From positions 8,802,534 through 8,866,533 of the forward strand of contig OX453280.1 in the NCBI GenBank assembly GCA_949710005.1: a stretch of 64,000 bases of DNA, in the 5' to 3' direction. The notes under the pieces were generated by a model. That model ran no database searches and was not told the origin of the DNA. It was given only the letters and a program-made list of their open reading frames with translations. Each line of letters starts with the position of its first letter. Positions within the stretch are counted from its first letter, which is position 1. The DNA is from Ricordea florida. Its lineage: Eukaryota; Cnidaria; Anthozoa; Corallimorpharia; Ricordeidae. The translations under genes were made by a program, and so were the position numbers. Below are positions 21,213 through 33,645 of this stretch, in pieces.

Positions 21213-21480
21213 GAGGCTCAGAACATTTTAAGCAAATTCAATTCCATTTTTATCTGTCAAATACACAATATCAAATAGTCCCCTTTTTGTAGACAATATT
21301 AACTCTACTCAAGCATCCTGAGTTCTAGAAATAAGAATAAAAAGAGTAAATCTTATAGCGTTGTTTTCACATGTTAAGAAAATACCCAGAGATCATCCCA
21401 GTTTTACTTCTTGGTTCAATATTAACTTTTAGATACTCATGAAATACCAGGATTTTTCCTTTTACTAAAAAATCATATCT
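21213..21480. other. No gene recognised
   Basis: AT-rich stretch between the long repeat and the next ORF; nothing supportable. Confidence 0.4.
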
Positions 21481-21623
21481 TCATCGCGCGCAGTGAAGAT
21501 ATCATTTTTATCTTTCACGTGTGAGGATATTGGTGTTGCCATGGTTACCAACACGATTAGCCAATTACATGAGAGCTTCCCGCTCAGACGCGCGGCCAGT
21601 TCTTTTGAAATTTCATTCAAAAC

Positions 21624-21782
21624 ATGGTTTCGAGGTGCGAAGGCGGTACGGTTACCGGTGACTCTCTCGATGAGCTGCCAAATTTTCACATCGATATTTT
21701 TTCCGAGCTGGTACAACATCCAGGAAGATTTGCCGAAGTTGTTTTATGTGGAAATTTCACCAGTATCTACGCTCACTCGTGA
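21624..21782 (+). pseudogene. N-terminal fragment of an unknown repeated protein
   Basis: ATG-led 52-codon frame: MVSRCEGGTVTGDSLDELPN, FHIDIFSELVQHPGRFAEVV, LCGNFTSIYAHS, then TGA. It reads like coherent protein and is followed by CGCGGCCATGTAATATCCTCTAT, a near match to GGCCATGTAGTATCCTCTAT at 28972-28991, so it probably belongs to a dispersed element. Family not recognised. The larger overlapping plus ORF (21493-21834) is another frame. Confidence 0.35.
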
Positions 21783-21890
21783 AATATTTTTCAACACTCG
21801 AAGAGAAATTTCGTATCTCCGCGCGGCCATGTAATATCCTCTATATCTTTAATGTAAGAAAAATAATTAACAATTAAGGATTTTTGTCAT

Positions 21891-22088
21891 TTACTTTTTT
21901 TCACGCGAAGCAGTCGTCCTTTTATCTTTTCTTTTTCTTTTTTTCTTTTGCGCCACTTCCGCAGTCTCCTCTTCTGCAGCCTCCTCTTCTGGGTCCTCCC
22001 TTTCATCTGCCAATGAAAATAACCACTCTTTAATCTTTAATTTCCTATAATTATCTGCTTCTTGATAAATCAGGTGGCGCATCACAAA
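21891..22088 (-). CDS. Candidate terminal exon, Glu-rich then Lys/Arg-rich tail
   Basis: The minus strand has an acceptor (GATTCTAG|TTTGTG) at 22089, then FVMRHLIYQEADNYRKLKIK, an acidic stretch (DEREDPEEEAAEEETAE) and a basic C-terminus (KKKRKRKDKRTTASREKK) before the stop. The KKKRKRK run could act as a nuclear localisation signal. The exon lies 690 bases downstream of the last supported exon of the minus-strand gene, but the entry phase (0) does not match that exon's exit phase (1), so an intervening exon or a separate gene is needed. Confidence 0.3.
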   Translation of the reverse strand, partial: FVMRHLIYQEADNYRKLKIKEWLFSLADEREDPEEEAAEEETAEVAQKKKRKRKDKRTTASREKK

Positions 22089-22774
22089 CTAGAATCATTT
22101 GCGGTGCACCTGCGCCTGGCCTCCCTCCCGCGAAGACGTACCTAGGGTTTTGTCACGCGTTTCTCTGCCATGAACATCTCATCCGTTCGTGAATTTTTTT
22201 TTTGTTTCAATGGGACTTTTACCATGACATTGTCGTTTACATTAAAAAACAAAATTAACCAAAAAACTTCAGATTGAGTCACTTTGCCTATCCATGTGTT
22301 TTAAAGCTGGTGATTAGCTCTGTGTGATGCAACAAGTTGACGTTCAGTGGTTTTTTGCACGAGTGTTCATTACTGGGGGAAAAGCGAGTGAACCAGCCCT
22401 TGTGACTTCTGCGTGCAAGGCTAACCTGTGCCGAGTTTCGCGGAGGCACTGCGATTGAGACATATTTCAGTTGTAATTTGTTTTTTTTTTCCCTCCAAGA
22501 CACCATATCCATTTGTTTGTAATTTTAGAATACTAAGCAGTCATAGAGCGGATGATTTCAGGATGATATAACTTATTCTTGAATAGTTGAAACTGTTTTC
22601 GATTTAAGATGATTTAATAAAAAAAAGGAAAAAAAGAAACGAACTACCACATTAAATCTAGTGTGAACATAGGCCTTCAACTGACACCAGAAGTAAAGTG
22701 TGTTACGTCCTAATTGTGTTTTCTTGTGCCAAATGTTAGTTTATTGTTGTTAATCTGACAGTAAGTATCCTTAC

Positions 22775-25700
22775 CTTCTATAGTATCTGACAGGTCTTTA
22801 CTGCCGTATGCAAAGCTTCCCTTGAAAGACACCTGAAAAAAGAAGAAAAAAAAGAAAGGGAAGTATTCTCCCCACGAAAGTACAACGAGCATGTCCGTCT
22901 GTGGGACAACTGTTGTCGTTCGTGAGGAGAATACTTCCCAGAAATGCCAAATAGTGGGCCAAACAATTTACTAACGGTCTTGGCACTAAGATAGTTACAG
23001 TTCATTAGCGAAAATAGGACAAGGGTCTATTCACATTCACTTCCCACGGCTTTTTACATTTTATATTTGGAACTCTATTGTCTGGGTTGAACTTCTTAAG
23101 AGCCTGGTCCCAAGTGTCCTGGCTCACGGAGAGCCTGGTCCCAAGTGTCCTGGCTCAATTAAGAAGTCTGTTGTCTGGGTTGAACTTCTCAAGTAAGTAT
23201 CTGGTCCCAAGTGTCGTGGTTTGATGGAGAAGTCTGTTGCAAGTCTGTCATTTGGGTAAAAGGTTCTAAGAACATTGGGGTCCTACGCGTCCTGACTCAG
23301 TTACAGAGGTTTCGTTTGTCATGGGGGATTTCTTTTCTTTTTCCCTTTTTCCTTTTTTGTTGTTCTTTGTTTTCAGTCAATTGTTCTTTGTGGGATACAG
23401 TTCCCCTTTTCTTGTTCCAATTTTAAATGGGCTTTTCTTTATTTTTAAGATATAACGGATTCCAATTTTACCCTGGTCCTGTATCGGTGGCCCTTACTTA
23501 TTCTCGGAAATTGACACTACTACGTTTGTACTCCTAACTGTCTTTACTCTATAGGTTTAGACAAAACCTCTGTTCAACAATGCGAAAAATCCGCTTCTGT
23601 CTACCTTTGTCTTATAAAGACCTTTTCATTGCTTTTTATATTAACTGTGCTTTTGTTGTCGACAGAACACGATACATTCTAAATTTACGAACTATGCACG
23701 GATTATGCATGGTTCAATTCTACCTGTTACCACCCCACCGGACACATTCCCGGGCCGGATTCTGCAGCTTTCCCCTAACATGGTGGTCTATTGGTTACAA
23801 GTAGAATCGAACCATACATTATTGTGTTCTTTCTAACCTCAGAGGGAAAAGATGAAGTCACTTCCTCTTCGTCCTGTGTAGAAAAATTGGGAGAACAATC
23901 ACCAAACTAAGTTCGTATACGTCAGAGTTATTTTTTTTCTGCTTTTGAATCTTACAGGTTTCTCATGTTTGACCTAAAAAACATTGTATGTTCGTTTATC
24001 CGCCTCATATTATTCCTGAGAGAGAGATTGAGATTGCTTCCCACATGAATAAGGTGCTTCATGATTGCAAAAATCACCAATTCGGCTTTTCACAAAATCG
24101 TGGTTCAGTTATTTGACCATTAAATAACTCCATCAGTTTAGAGATTACGCTACACAAAATTCGGCCTCCACTTACTCTTTCCGTGAGGTCCAGAGTCTCG
24201 TCCAAAGGGCCAACCCTCTCATCGTGGGTAAGCAATGTTCCACCCCGGTGTAACGTAAAATGCAAAGGCATGTCTTCCATAGCACCAGCCCAGTCATATA
24301 CCTCCTGTCATAATGTTATAAGAAATCCATAATTTGTGGAAACATTAGACACGCTGCGAAAGACTGTGAAGACTAAATGAACATTGGTGTTATTTTGTGG
24401 AGCTGAGGACTTTATTTCTGGGATATTAGTTTGTCATAATGTTTTGAGAAGACGTAATGAAACCGTTTTCTAATTTTTTGCAAACTGGAGTCTCAGGCCC
24501 TGGATTCACTGGCGATGCAAGTACAAGCGTAAGCATAAGAGCGTAGTTAACCACAGGACTCTTGTGTCAGTGAACACAAACGCAAACGGTAGCATAAATA
24601 GGCATGCGTAGAGCCGTTTTCACGGTGAAATAAGAGCACTCGTGCTTGCGCTTTTGCTTACCTTAATGCTATCGAGAAGTAGCTTTAAACATGTTTCGAA
24701 CAAACAATATTGCTGTCACTTCATTGCGTTTTAAACAAACAAAACCGTTAAATCTATATCATGAAAAGCAAACAAAAACTTTTTCTCAAATCCATCTTAC
24801 GAACAGCAGAAACAGAACAGAACATAAATTAATGTTATCCTCGTATTATCACGGAGCGAGCCTTAAATTAACTTACAGTTCTAATAAAACCTGAAAACTT
24901 AATGTTGCGTCTTACCTGGAATTGAGCTCCATTTCTAAATTTCCTCGACCTGGTTCCCAAGTTTGTTCTGATGCGTATATGGACGCCCCTTTCTGGCTCG
25001 TCAGATACTCTTAACTTCCTCGCCTCTCTTATCCGTCTCTGCTAATGATAATCAATAAGAGGGTTCACATTTACTTCATTGTCAACTCTTATTGTGTAAC
25101 CCAAATCATATTTATAAGGTAGACTTGCCTCGCTGGGTCTCGCTTTTCCGATGGTGGGGTCACCCTTACAGCCGGGCCAACTTTTCTCCATTTTATAAAC
25201 TCTTTAGCTCGCCCTGTTGTCATTGGCAAAACTGAGAAGGCAGCTCTTGGCTCGAGTAAAGAGGCCGACATATTTCTCATATAAACGCTCGCCAAAGTTG
25301 CCTCGGCTGGGAGGGTGGCCCTCTTACCCGGGACAACGTTTCTTCTTAAAAAGGGGCCAAAAGACCTTATCCGTCATCAGCTATTGGACGAGATCAGCGT
25401 CATAACCCATACCAACAAGCACTGAACTATCATTTGCCTTTTACTCAGTAAAAGCTGTTGGAACTCTGCAGAATTGTTCATCGATGAAAATATCTTTACC
25501 TTTTCAATGATCTTTCCCTCGCCATCGTCACCCTTGCTTTCTTCCCCTTTTTTTGGGCTGGACTTTGCACTGCCTCCACTTGCATCAAGTTCTCGGAATT
25601 CTTTATCCTGTGCAATTCTTTGTGCTCTCCATTCGGAAATTCTCTCCCTGCGTAGTGAAAAATCTTCCATTAATAGAGCTCACGAGTTCTTTTCTTCTCT

Positions 25701-28700
25701 TTTTGTTACCAGTGAATCGGAGCAGACAGAGCGTAAGACTATATTAATATGTGAAGCCTTCTGTATTGCATGTGTGCGGGGAATAACGCCCTCGCTTACT
25801 TCCAAAGGAACACATTGGTCCCGATCTATTATCAGCTTGGAAATCTTTGTTTCGGAAAAAAGAACGTAACCCTGTTGAGACAACAAAGCACCAGCTTCTT
25901 TAGCTTCTTTCACAGCCTTAACCAGGCATGATAGGTCCGGGTGTACGCATGATAGGTCGATTTATTTATTTATTCATTTATTATAATGTTATTCATCAAT
26001 ATTTCAGAAATGTAGATTTTTTAATCGTTTCCTTCGTTGATTAACATTTTAACGAACACGGTTTTGCCTGCTACCACCTTAGGTCAATTATTTATGGACC
26101 ATTTTCGAGGAATGAAAGCCACAAAGGTGTGTGTCTAGTCATGGATTACTTGTGGTTAAATAATTCATTTTATCCTTATTGGGATTTCTTTCCTGTTTTG
26201 TTAGCGACATCTTGTCTCAATAAACAAGGAACGTACCTCTCAGCAGATAACTGCTGGCATTTTTTCTTTGCTTCACGGATCACTTCTCGGAGCTTATGTG
26301 TGTCTATGTTGCTGTCTGAAAATACACATAACAAAAGGTTGACCTTTCCTCCCTTTCTGAATAAAAAGGCTAAACGACACACTATGCCCAACAGCAGGGA
26401 TGACTCTAAATTTTGCAGTGTTTCCTGTTTAACTGGTCTTGAGAACAAATTAAAGTTTAGCCGGGTACATGTATTTAAACTGACAGTTACATGCCAAAAA
26501 ACACACCAATTTATTAGAGGGATTAGCCCCACAAAACACAAGTAATCAAAACGTTTACTTAGTACTGGGTTACGGTTACTGATTAGTATTAAACTAGAGG
26601 ATACGCGTTCCTTATAAGTTTAATTTCCACTGACGTGTTTTTGGCTACGCATGGTAACGCTATTATCACGTTATCGTGAAAACAATTGAGGCAATATATT
26701 AAGTGTTGAGATTAAACGTGAAGTTGGGCGAGTTTCTAGTTTAAACTTACGTGCGACCTTTCATACATTGCCTCTATTTTATTCTCGAACGTAAATTTTA
26801 CGCAAAGATCACGGAACCGAAATAGAGTCGAAATGAGTCCAGTTTCCCGGCCGAGGTGCCCCTGATAGACTTAATAGAGGCGGCTAATTTGCAGTCGCCC
26901 GTGATAGCTAAAACATTTCTACCTTAGTGCCACATGCACACCTGATTAGGATGGGTTTTGACGAACGCGATAACAAAAAACGAAAATATTGAATACACAA
27001 ATGAAAGAATATACATTCCATACGAGAGTTAATTGTCATGGTGCTAATTATTTCACCTACCTTGGAACTTCTTAACCAATGTGGGTGTGGCTGAAGTTGA
27101 TGATGGCGACAATATCATTAGTGTGTCGGCGATGTACCGCACCCCAAACATGGTGCAAACTATAAGGCACAAATCTGAAGGTTACTGGATGTTTTCTATT
27201 ACTTAGTTTCACTATACTGTTTTAGCAGAATATACATGAAGGAGTATGGATTCCTCTGTCTCGCAGTTCAGTATAACCTTTGATCAATGGTCATTTTTTG
27301 GAACAAAGTTAAGGAGGTTAAAGAGTAGGAAAATTATTTCATGATTTTTTTCATTCTGTCTGCACCGACAATTGCACAAATATATAATAATGCAAATACA
27401 AATCGTTTACCTCTCCGGCCATCGATGGAGGATGTCTCTGCCATCCAATAAAAACAGCCTGTCATTTGTCCCATTAGGTATCGAAGACCCCTGTCAAGTG
27501 AAGATATGAATTAATGGTCGAAGATGATAGTGAGCATTTTGTCCCTTCCTCAAAAGGAAGAAACTACTAGAGCCAGGAGAGAGTATACATAATCAACTTT
27601 TATTTAAGATATAGCTCAAGTACATTTGAATGTAGTGCACTACTACTGTGCAATGGCACAATGACCGTCCTGCCCCCCTTTTCTGGAGGTTTGGATCCGC
27701 CACTGCTGTTTTCCAAAAAGAAACAGCCTCTACTTGACTCTATAAAATTGAATGTACTTTCTAATGGGAACAGTATTTGAGATTTCTAGTTAGATGTGTT
27801 GTTCCTTTGTACATGCTCACATCAGAATCTCCTCCCTGCCAGAATCGTTTTGCTTCTGGGGCTTGAGGGTGACTACCACTATTGGGACGGCATTTTCCCG
27901 TGCTTGCCAGCAAAGCTAAGTATGGTAAAATACATATACCAGTTATGTGCTGCTCTCGGGCAGTATAGAGTGGAAACTGTCACGAATGATTTGATTAATC
28001 TTGGTATGACATAAAACACTTAATATTTATAATATATGCACGATAATTATGATGTGATTCTACGGGCTGTGATTGGTCGTTGCGCATTTACGGGTTAGAG
28101 ACTGAAATGAGTGGTTTGTTTCGAGTTCATTTTACAGCCAGCAAGTGCGTGTATTTGTAAACAAACCACGAATTTCAAGTCTCTAACGCTTTTAATATTC
28201 AATCTGAGTTCAATGAAATACAAAACATTTTGAAACACTTGCAAACCTGCTTGAGCCGGCCATTTTTGATGCCAGCCGTTGTGTGATTGCATCCATTAGT
28301 GCACGGTTACTAGGTGACGTATCACAAAATCACGTGATTGAGTTTAGCCAATCATGCGCATGGATTTAGTACATTGAATGAAGATTAAATATTAAGATCT
28401 ATTAGAGTACACGGTACATGGAAATTTGTTTTCTTAGACATGTTCTTCAGCGTGGCGCGCGGTTTTGTCAGATTAATGCCTCGAAAAAAAGTCCAGCGGG
28501 AGCTAATTACAAAGAAGAAAAATGGAGAAACGGAGACAAAAAGAGCTCATGACAACTTGAGAATCTCTAAACTACAAGATATCTTCACAACAGTTGCAAT
28601 TTGACTTTGAGGTAAAAATCTCATTTAAGGCTGTCATTTACTTTTTTCTTGTTTTGCAAGCAATGCTTCTTTGATAATTACCCTTAGGTGTATTACATAT

Positions 28701-31595
28701 ACTCACGTTTACCCTGATCAATAAACTCTTAATGTAACTGATGTTATACACATCACCGTGTTTTGGATGGTGGGTTTCTAACTAGCCATGTCCATATTTC
28801 ATTTTTATTATATAAACACCAAGGAAAAATACCAGGTGAGCTTAAACGCAAAAACATGAAAAAACTTCTCATGTGAATTGATTCGAGGCAAAATATTTCA
28901 CTAGATCACTGCGCTCACTCATATTATTCTATTTTATTATTATTATTTTTTTTGTTATTATTTTTCTGCATGGCCATGTAGTATCCTCTATATTACAAGT
29001 CATGGTAGAATTTCTTTGAAGACCTTATGTATTTTTGAAGTTTTATAGTAATTATATGGATACATTAATGCATGATAGTTATTGTCAAACAAGGACAATG
29101 GTGTTTTACCTGTGCCAAGAAAATATCAAAACATAACAATTGCACTACATGTTCAGTTTGTGATAAATAGTAATATTATTTTACCTTTGGTGCCTTCACC
29201 ATAGAAGGGTGTACCAGAGATACCTAAAGAGAGCAGCAGTTACATTGTTAAATAAGGAAAGTCCTATTGATAAGGTTCACATATATTGTAGTTTTATCAG
29301 TTTATATGATAGAATAGAGGAACACAACATTTTCAACTTACATCCAGTAGTTGGAAGGGGACGTGACTGGGAAAACGTGGGAGTCACCACGGTTGATGTG
29401 GACGCAGTTGAGAATGTGGCAGAAGATACAGGGACCACAGTTGTAGTGCTGCTCTCTGTAAGCAAGCAAGAAAGTGAAACATTGTACGATGTAATAGCTA
29501 GATTTAAGGGAATACAAATAAGAATTGTGGCCCTATTTTATTATCTTCTATTCGCACTGCAGCTGTTTGCAGTGTTCTCCTTATCAGGCGGTAATCGGTA
29601 AAATTTAGGGCCTGAAGCAACACGTCTTACTGCCTGCGACAGCTTGAAGGTTTACGTAAATTTAAAAAAGTAGATTCTGAAAAAAGGAAGTTGTAATCTG
29701 ATCCGATTCTCCCAAGGAAATTGAATATATATGGAAAAGTACTAAAGTATACACAGCTTTTCTTTTTTATGGGCCATGCATTTTGGAAAGAGAACGTTGC
29801 AGACAGCGTAAAATTATTGAGATCGAACGTTTTAAATTGTTGTCTAAAAATAACAACAGCCGATTTGCGTAAAATAGGTCTTGCAATGAGGGAAAGACGT
29901 TTTAGAGAACTTAGCTCCTAAATTTCCCCTAGAGGGCGGGGCCTTGTCCCTCACGCCAGTACCCCCTCCCCTCCCCCCTGGAGAAATTTAGGAAATTTAG
30001 GGAGAGCACTGTGTTTTTTGATAGCAGTGCCTAATTATTTACTCCAAATTCATTTTTATTTTTTCTTCAGCACAATGAGTTATTTATGAAATGTTAAGAA
30101 CCTATCAACATAGGGATGATTTGGATTGATTTGTCTGAGATCCATGCAGTTTAGGAAAAACTTTAAGAGGATGTGGCAACCCTGCACATTCCTCCCAGGA
30201 TTCTAAAAATCCTCCTAATCCACTTGTACAGAGGCACAGAGATGTACAGAGATATTATGCCTCAAAGGCTTGCACTTTGAACAAGGGGGTGGTTTTATCT
30301 AGTTCAATGCTATGACAATCATTTACAGTAAATAAATATTTTTGAACATAAGAACTCTCCTACCTTGATGTGTCTTTTCTTTTAAGAGGAAGAATGTTCT
30401 TCGGGAAGAGGCGTTCTTGTACCAGGACAACAATTCCCTCCATGTAGGGATCCTGTTTCCCACCCTCACCATCTCGTTTCCTCTACTTAGTGTCATATAA
30501 AAACGAATTCTACCAAAAATAAGAACCACAAATAAATTGGTGAGTTCCATAAAAATTAGAATTACCCTTCTTTAACCGAAAGGAACTGTAGATTGTGTTT
30601 TCATTGAACAGTTTTTTGAGGTAATAATTGTAAATAGGTTTTTACTAGTTTGCTTTGTTATCAATAAAAAATACTATTTTTAATGGAATTGTTTTTGTTG
30701 TCATTATTATTATTAAGCAATTTGTTTGTTCGTTCCAAGTCGGATTGTTCAATTTAACAGTCAGATCGTTCCACAGTTTTATTTCAAAACTCGATGTCAA
30801 GAATGCTTTGTTGCCGTACTTGCAGGACAAGCTTGTATTTGCTTGTGGCGTAAAGAATCGTGAAAAGTTCTGACTATATTGTGGAACCATATGACTATTA
30901 AGTGGAACGATCTGACGATGAAACGAATTGTTGCTCCTATCGTGTCTTTATTTTTTTTAAGAGACGCAACGTGTCGGATTGAAAGGGTTTGCAGTATGGC
31001 GCGTGGTCCCCTTTACCAGCAGGATACACGCGCGCGCCTGGCTCGCATTTGCTTACTACAACACACGCGGCACATTGCGGTTTAACCGGTTTTACTCTAG
31101 TATTTTTAAAGAACTGCATTGCAAGTACAGTGTAGTAAGGATCTAAAACACACCCATTTATTAGAGCTTTACATTCGAAGACGACAACTACGTCGTATGA
31201 GTCCTATCTCTCTAACAATACATGTATTAGGCGAGCAAATGTTGCGACCCCACCCTCACAAAACATTCATTAACCACGACCTCTTTGTCGCTTGAGCTCG
31301 ATCGGAAAAGAAATATTTCCTACCTTGACAGGTCCGCTGTAGCCAATGCAGGGAAGTTCTCTACCATTCGCTCTCTCAAACGCCTCTCACTGTGACCGGC
31401 GTCGACCTCTATCTCCTTCACGCTCCCGTCTCTGTTCAACTTATCCCAATGGGACCCACGAGGAGTGGCTTTCAACCGTTTGGGAAGCCACACAAATAAT
31501 CTGTTGACTTTCTTTGTGTTTCTTTGACGAGGGGGAGATCCAGATCTCTCTCTCTCGTCTTCTGAGTTACTACTAGCACTTACTCCGTCTGCCAT
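22775..31595 (-). CDS. Multi-exon gene, UBX-like/HECT-ligase-like cnidarian protein (partial model)
   Basis: Exons with good GT/AG borders lie in transcript order. First is 31595-31324 (ATG, MADGVSASSNSEDERERSGS..., DGSVKEIEVDAGHSERRLRE). Then come 30482-30364, 29455-29342, 27490-27411, 27159-27061, 26315-26237, about 25919-25800, 25647-25500, 25038-24916, 24304-24176 and 22832-22775. The last four join in phase and give RRERISEWRAQRIAQDKEFR, VHIRIRTNLGTRSRKFRNGA and EVYDWAGAMEDMPLHFTLH. The order 'basic helix, R-x-RFxNG, VYDW.G....P..F.L' is that of UBX-like domains in cnidarian G2E3/HECT-type proteins. No HECT catalytic domain was found in the window. Middle exons are open in more than one frame and their phases conflict with exon 1, so that part is tentative. 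Confidence 0.5.
23086..23245. repeat. Imperfect local repeats in an intron
   Basis: CTGGTCCCAAGTGTCCTGGCTCA occurs at about 23105 and 23134, and as CTGGTCCCAAGTGTCGTGG at about 23201. TTGTCTGGGTTGAACTTCT occurs twice (23078, 23170). This is a small decayed tandem array. Confidence 0.7.
24176..25038 (-). CDS. Best-supported exon pair of the UBX-like gene
   Basis: Exon 25038-24916 is 41 whole codons between TTAGCAG and GTAAGA. Exon 24304-24176 is 43 whole codons between ATGACAG and GTAAGT. Both are phase 0, so splicing gives a continuous domain: RRIREARKLRVSDEPE, GVHIRIRTNLGTRSRKFR, FQ-EVYDWAGAMEDMPLHF and ERVGPLDETLDLTER. The next exon (22832-22775, VSFKGSFAYGSKDLSDTIE) is also entered in phase 0 behind a long pyrimidine tract. 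The beta-grasp-like pattern suggests ubiquitin-system binding; that function is inferred. Confidence 0.6.
28096..28185. repeat. Imperfect inverted repeat in an intron
   Basis: TAGAGACTGAAATGAGTGGTTTGTTT pairs with AAACAAACCACGAATTTCAAGTCTCTA around a roughly 35-base loop. Confidence 0.7.
28476..28604 (+). CDS. Small basic ORF (42 aa), unknown
   Basis: MPRKKVQRELITKKKNGETE, then TKRAHDNLRISKLQDIFTTV and stop. It is strongly basic and coherent, and lies on the strand opposite the surrounding gene, inside one of its introns. A GAG|GTAAAA donor-like site lies just past the stop. Could be a short first exon of a repeat-borne gene; function unknown. Confidence 0.25.
   Translation: MPRKKVQRELITKKKNGETETKRAHDNLRISKLQDIFTTVAI
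29600..30360. other. Intronic DNA of the minus-strand gene
   Basis: Contains a plus-strand ORF of 66 codons (29721-29921) without domains, and a C-rich stretch near 29960-29985. Nothing supportable as a gene. Confidence 0.4.
30645..30890 (-). pseudogene. Possible LINE ORF2 C-terminal fragment
   Basis: The minus-strand ORF has NFSRFFTPQANTSLSCKYGN, KAFLTSSFEIKLWNDL, resembling the 'R...F...A.LWN.L' end of CR1/Jockey-type ORF2 proteins. Short, with no RT core nearby; a 5'-truncated insertion in the intron is the likely reading. Confidence 0.35.
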
Positions 31596-31692
31596 TGCTA
31601 GCTGAATGCTATATCTGGTCGGATCTGTATCTCACATTACACGCGCAGCGTTGGAACAACAATAATGATAATCGCAACAATAATGATGATCG

Positions 31693-31822
31693 CATGACTT
31701 TTGGAGGGCATATAGTTTATTTGTGTCCCTCGTAGCATCATTTGCGCCCTTGCGCTTCGCGCTCGGGCGCAAATGATGCTACTCGGGCCACAAAATAAAC
31801 TATATGCCCTCCAAAAGTCATG
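31693..31822. mobile_element. Near-perfect 130-bp palindromic element
   Basis: CATGACTTTTGGAGGGCATA at 31693 is mirrored by TATGCCCTCCAAAAGTCATG ending at 31822. Pairing continues inward to GCGCAAATGATGCTAC and the tip GCGCTTCGCGC. Almost the whole element is one hairpin about 60 bp long. Confidence 0.85.
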
Positions 31823-32066
31823 TGATTGTCCTATTAACACTTTCTATAACACCGACACAGTCGTTCACGGTAAAAGACAAGAGAAGCTTGGTATCATCCA
31901 AGTTCCGACGGGTTGAACAATTTTGACTAACATTTGGTAGGTCATTTACATAAATACAAAATAGTAGTACTCCAAGAATACTTGCTTGCGGTAGATCACT
32001 AACTGTTATCAGATAAAAATTCCAGAGACGAAATTGGCCGCACATAGGTAAGGTAACTTGTGGCAA
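31818..32066 (-). pseudogene. LINE reverse-transcriptase fragment
   Basis: The minus frame contains LPQASILGVLLFCIYVNDLP, a decayed 'PQGSILGPLLFLIYINDLP', then RNLDDTKLLLSFTVND at the place of the FADDT box. Only about 80 codons remain; inactive. Confidence 0.7.
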
Positions 32067-33239
32067 GTCACCCCACCTATCATGTAAACTTGATCAAATT
32101 AAAATGATAGATTATATGGACAGGCGGGCTACCCAACCTAAGCGGGTTACCTCACCTACCTGGGGTCCCCCACCTCCATGTAAACAGGTCCTCAGAGTAG
32201 AAGCTAAGGGCTTATTTGGGGGGGAAGGAGAGAACTTAAAGTATAGCCTAGATATTGGCATTAGATTAGAGGTATGGAATGGCGCAGTCAGTTCGGCACT
32301 GGGTAAAATTCATTAAACAACAACAACAACATAAGACGGCGTCATTTGCATGACTATATGGAGTTACAATATTGAAAAATCTAAAATATAAAGTTAACAT
32401 TAATACCAATGATCACAATGAAATGATTACTATGGTAAACTAAGTGTCATCAGTATGATTTGATAACAAATAATTATTAGGTAAATCTTTACGTAATGAG
32501 ACAAATTTTAACAAAAGCGATTTTAGACAAAACTTCCCTGAATGGATCAATTAAACGAACCCCTCTTATTTTGGAGCACTGGAGTTGTTTCTAAACGGGC
32601 TCGAGCAGCTAGGCCCCAGACGACCAGACCATGCGACAGATAAGGATATATAAGACATGCTGAAGTGTTGAAAATAGAGTAAAATGTGAATCACTTCAAT
32701 AGTTCGATATTTAGAATTAAGTACGTTGTTTTCACGACATGTAAGAAAATGGGTAAAGTAAGTGCTATGGTTCAATGCCCTTTTCAGACGCCGGTTTGTC
32801 AGAATGTAATTTAACCTTCTAAGTCTCTCTTTCTTGTTACTGATTCTCAGCAGTAAAATTGATGGCCATAACATATTCTACGAAGGTGGCACAACTTAGG
32901 TCCCGTTTGTATAAAGGAAACCGTTCTGGGAAAGAGGACCACCCTCCCAGCCCACACAGTTTTTTAGTATGTGGTCCGCGTATGAAACGTTCGCAAACGA
33001 GTTATCTAGCGAAATGGTCTCTCTCGCGTACAAACTTTCTCTACAAACTTCATTCTCCAGCTCAAACGCTTTGCGACACAGGCTAATGAGCATAATAAAA
33101 GTGTTGACCCCTCTGCATAAGCCAACAACAAGGGCCTATGCTCTGTTTACCCAAAAGAGTGCTCCAAGACATCCACTTTTTCTCTCGCCTCGATCGAGTT
33201 GCCTCGCGGCTGGGAGAGCAAGTGTAAAAAAATTCTTAC
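32067..33239. other. Repeat-rich, no gene recognised
   Basis: A (CAA)n run at 32316-32332 follows GGTAAAATTCATTAAA and looks like the 3' tail of a truncated retroelement. The rest holds only short ORFs without domains. Confidence 0.4.
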
Positions 33240-33303
33240 TTGGCGAGGCCACTTCAATTACTTCATCGCCAGACGTACTAGGCACATCTGTTCCTGGTTT
33301 CTG
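33240..33303 (-). CDS. Candidate short exon
   Basis: Acceptor CTCTAATCAG before 33303 and donor A|GTAAGA after 33240 bound 21 codons plus one base reading QKPGTDVPSTSGDEVIEVAS-P. The composition and splice signals look real. It could be an exon of a gene further upstream on the minus strand; it is not joined here to the gene starting at 31595, whose first exon has its own ATG. Confidence 0.35.
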
Positions 33304-33587
33304 CTGATTAGAGGTGGGTACATGTATTCAATAAATTAGTTACTTTCCAAAAACAGTGACCTGGCTAAGCGATGTAATGGACATAACAGACTCTTACACG
33401 TTCTCCAGTATGTAGATTGTGGCAATAAAATTTGAAAAAGTTACTTCAGCAGCGTTGGCAGCGTATTGAATGCGATATTCCAGAGCCGATAAATTTAAAC
33501 GTTCTTTTCCCCTTGTCATCTAGTATATGCATGTCTACTTCAACATATCGAACCGATAGAAATAAAATCAAACACCATTTAATAATA

Positions 33588-33645
33588 TGTAATAATAATA
33601 ATAATAATAATAATAATGATAATAATAATGATAATAATAATAATA
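33588..33645. repeat. (AAT)n/(GATAAT)n microsatellite
   Basis: Uninterrupted AAT units with three GAT changes, directly at the 5' edge of the plus-strand LINE fragment. Confidence 0.9.

Noticed and set aside
29277-29465. Ser/Thr-rich minus ORF as an independent gene
   Set aside because: It is bounded by an acceptor and a donor and is better read as an exon, possibly in another frame.
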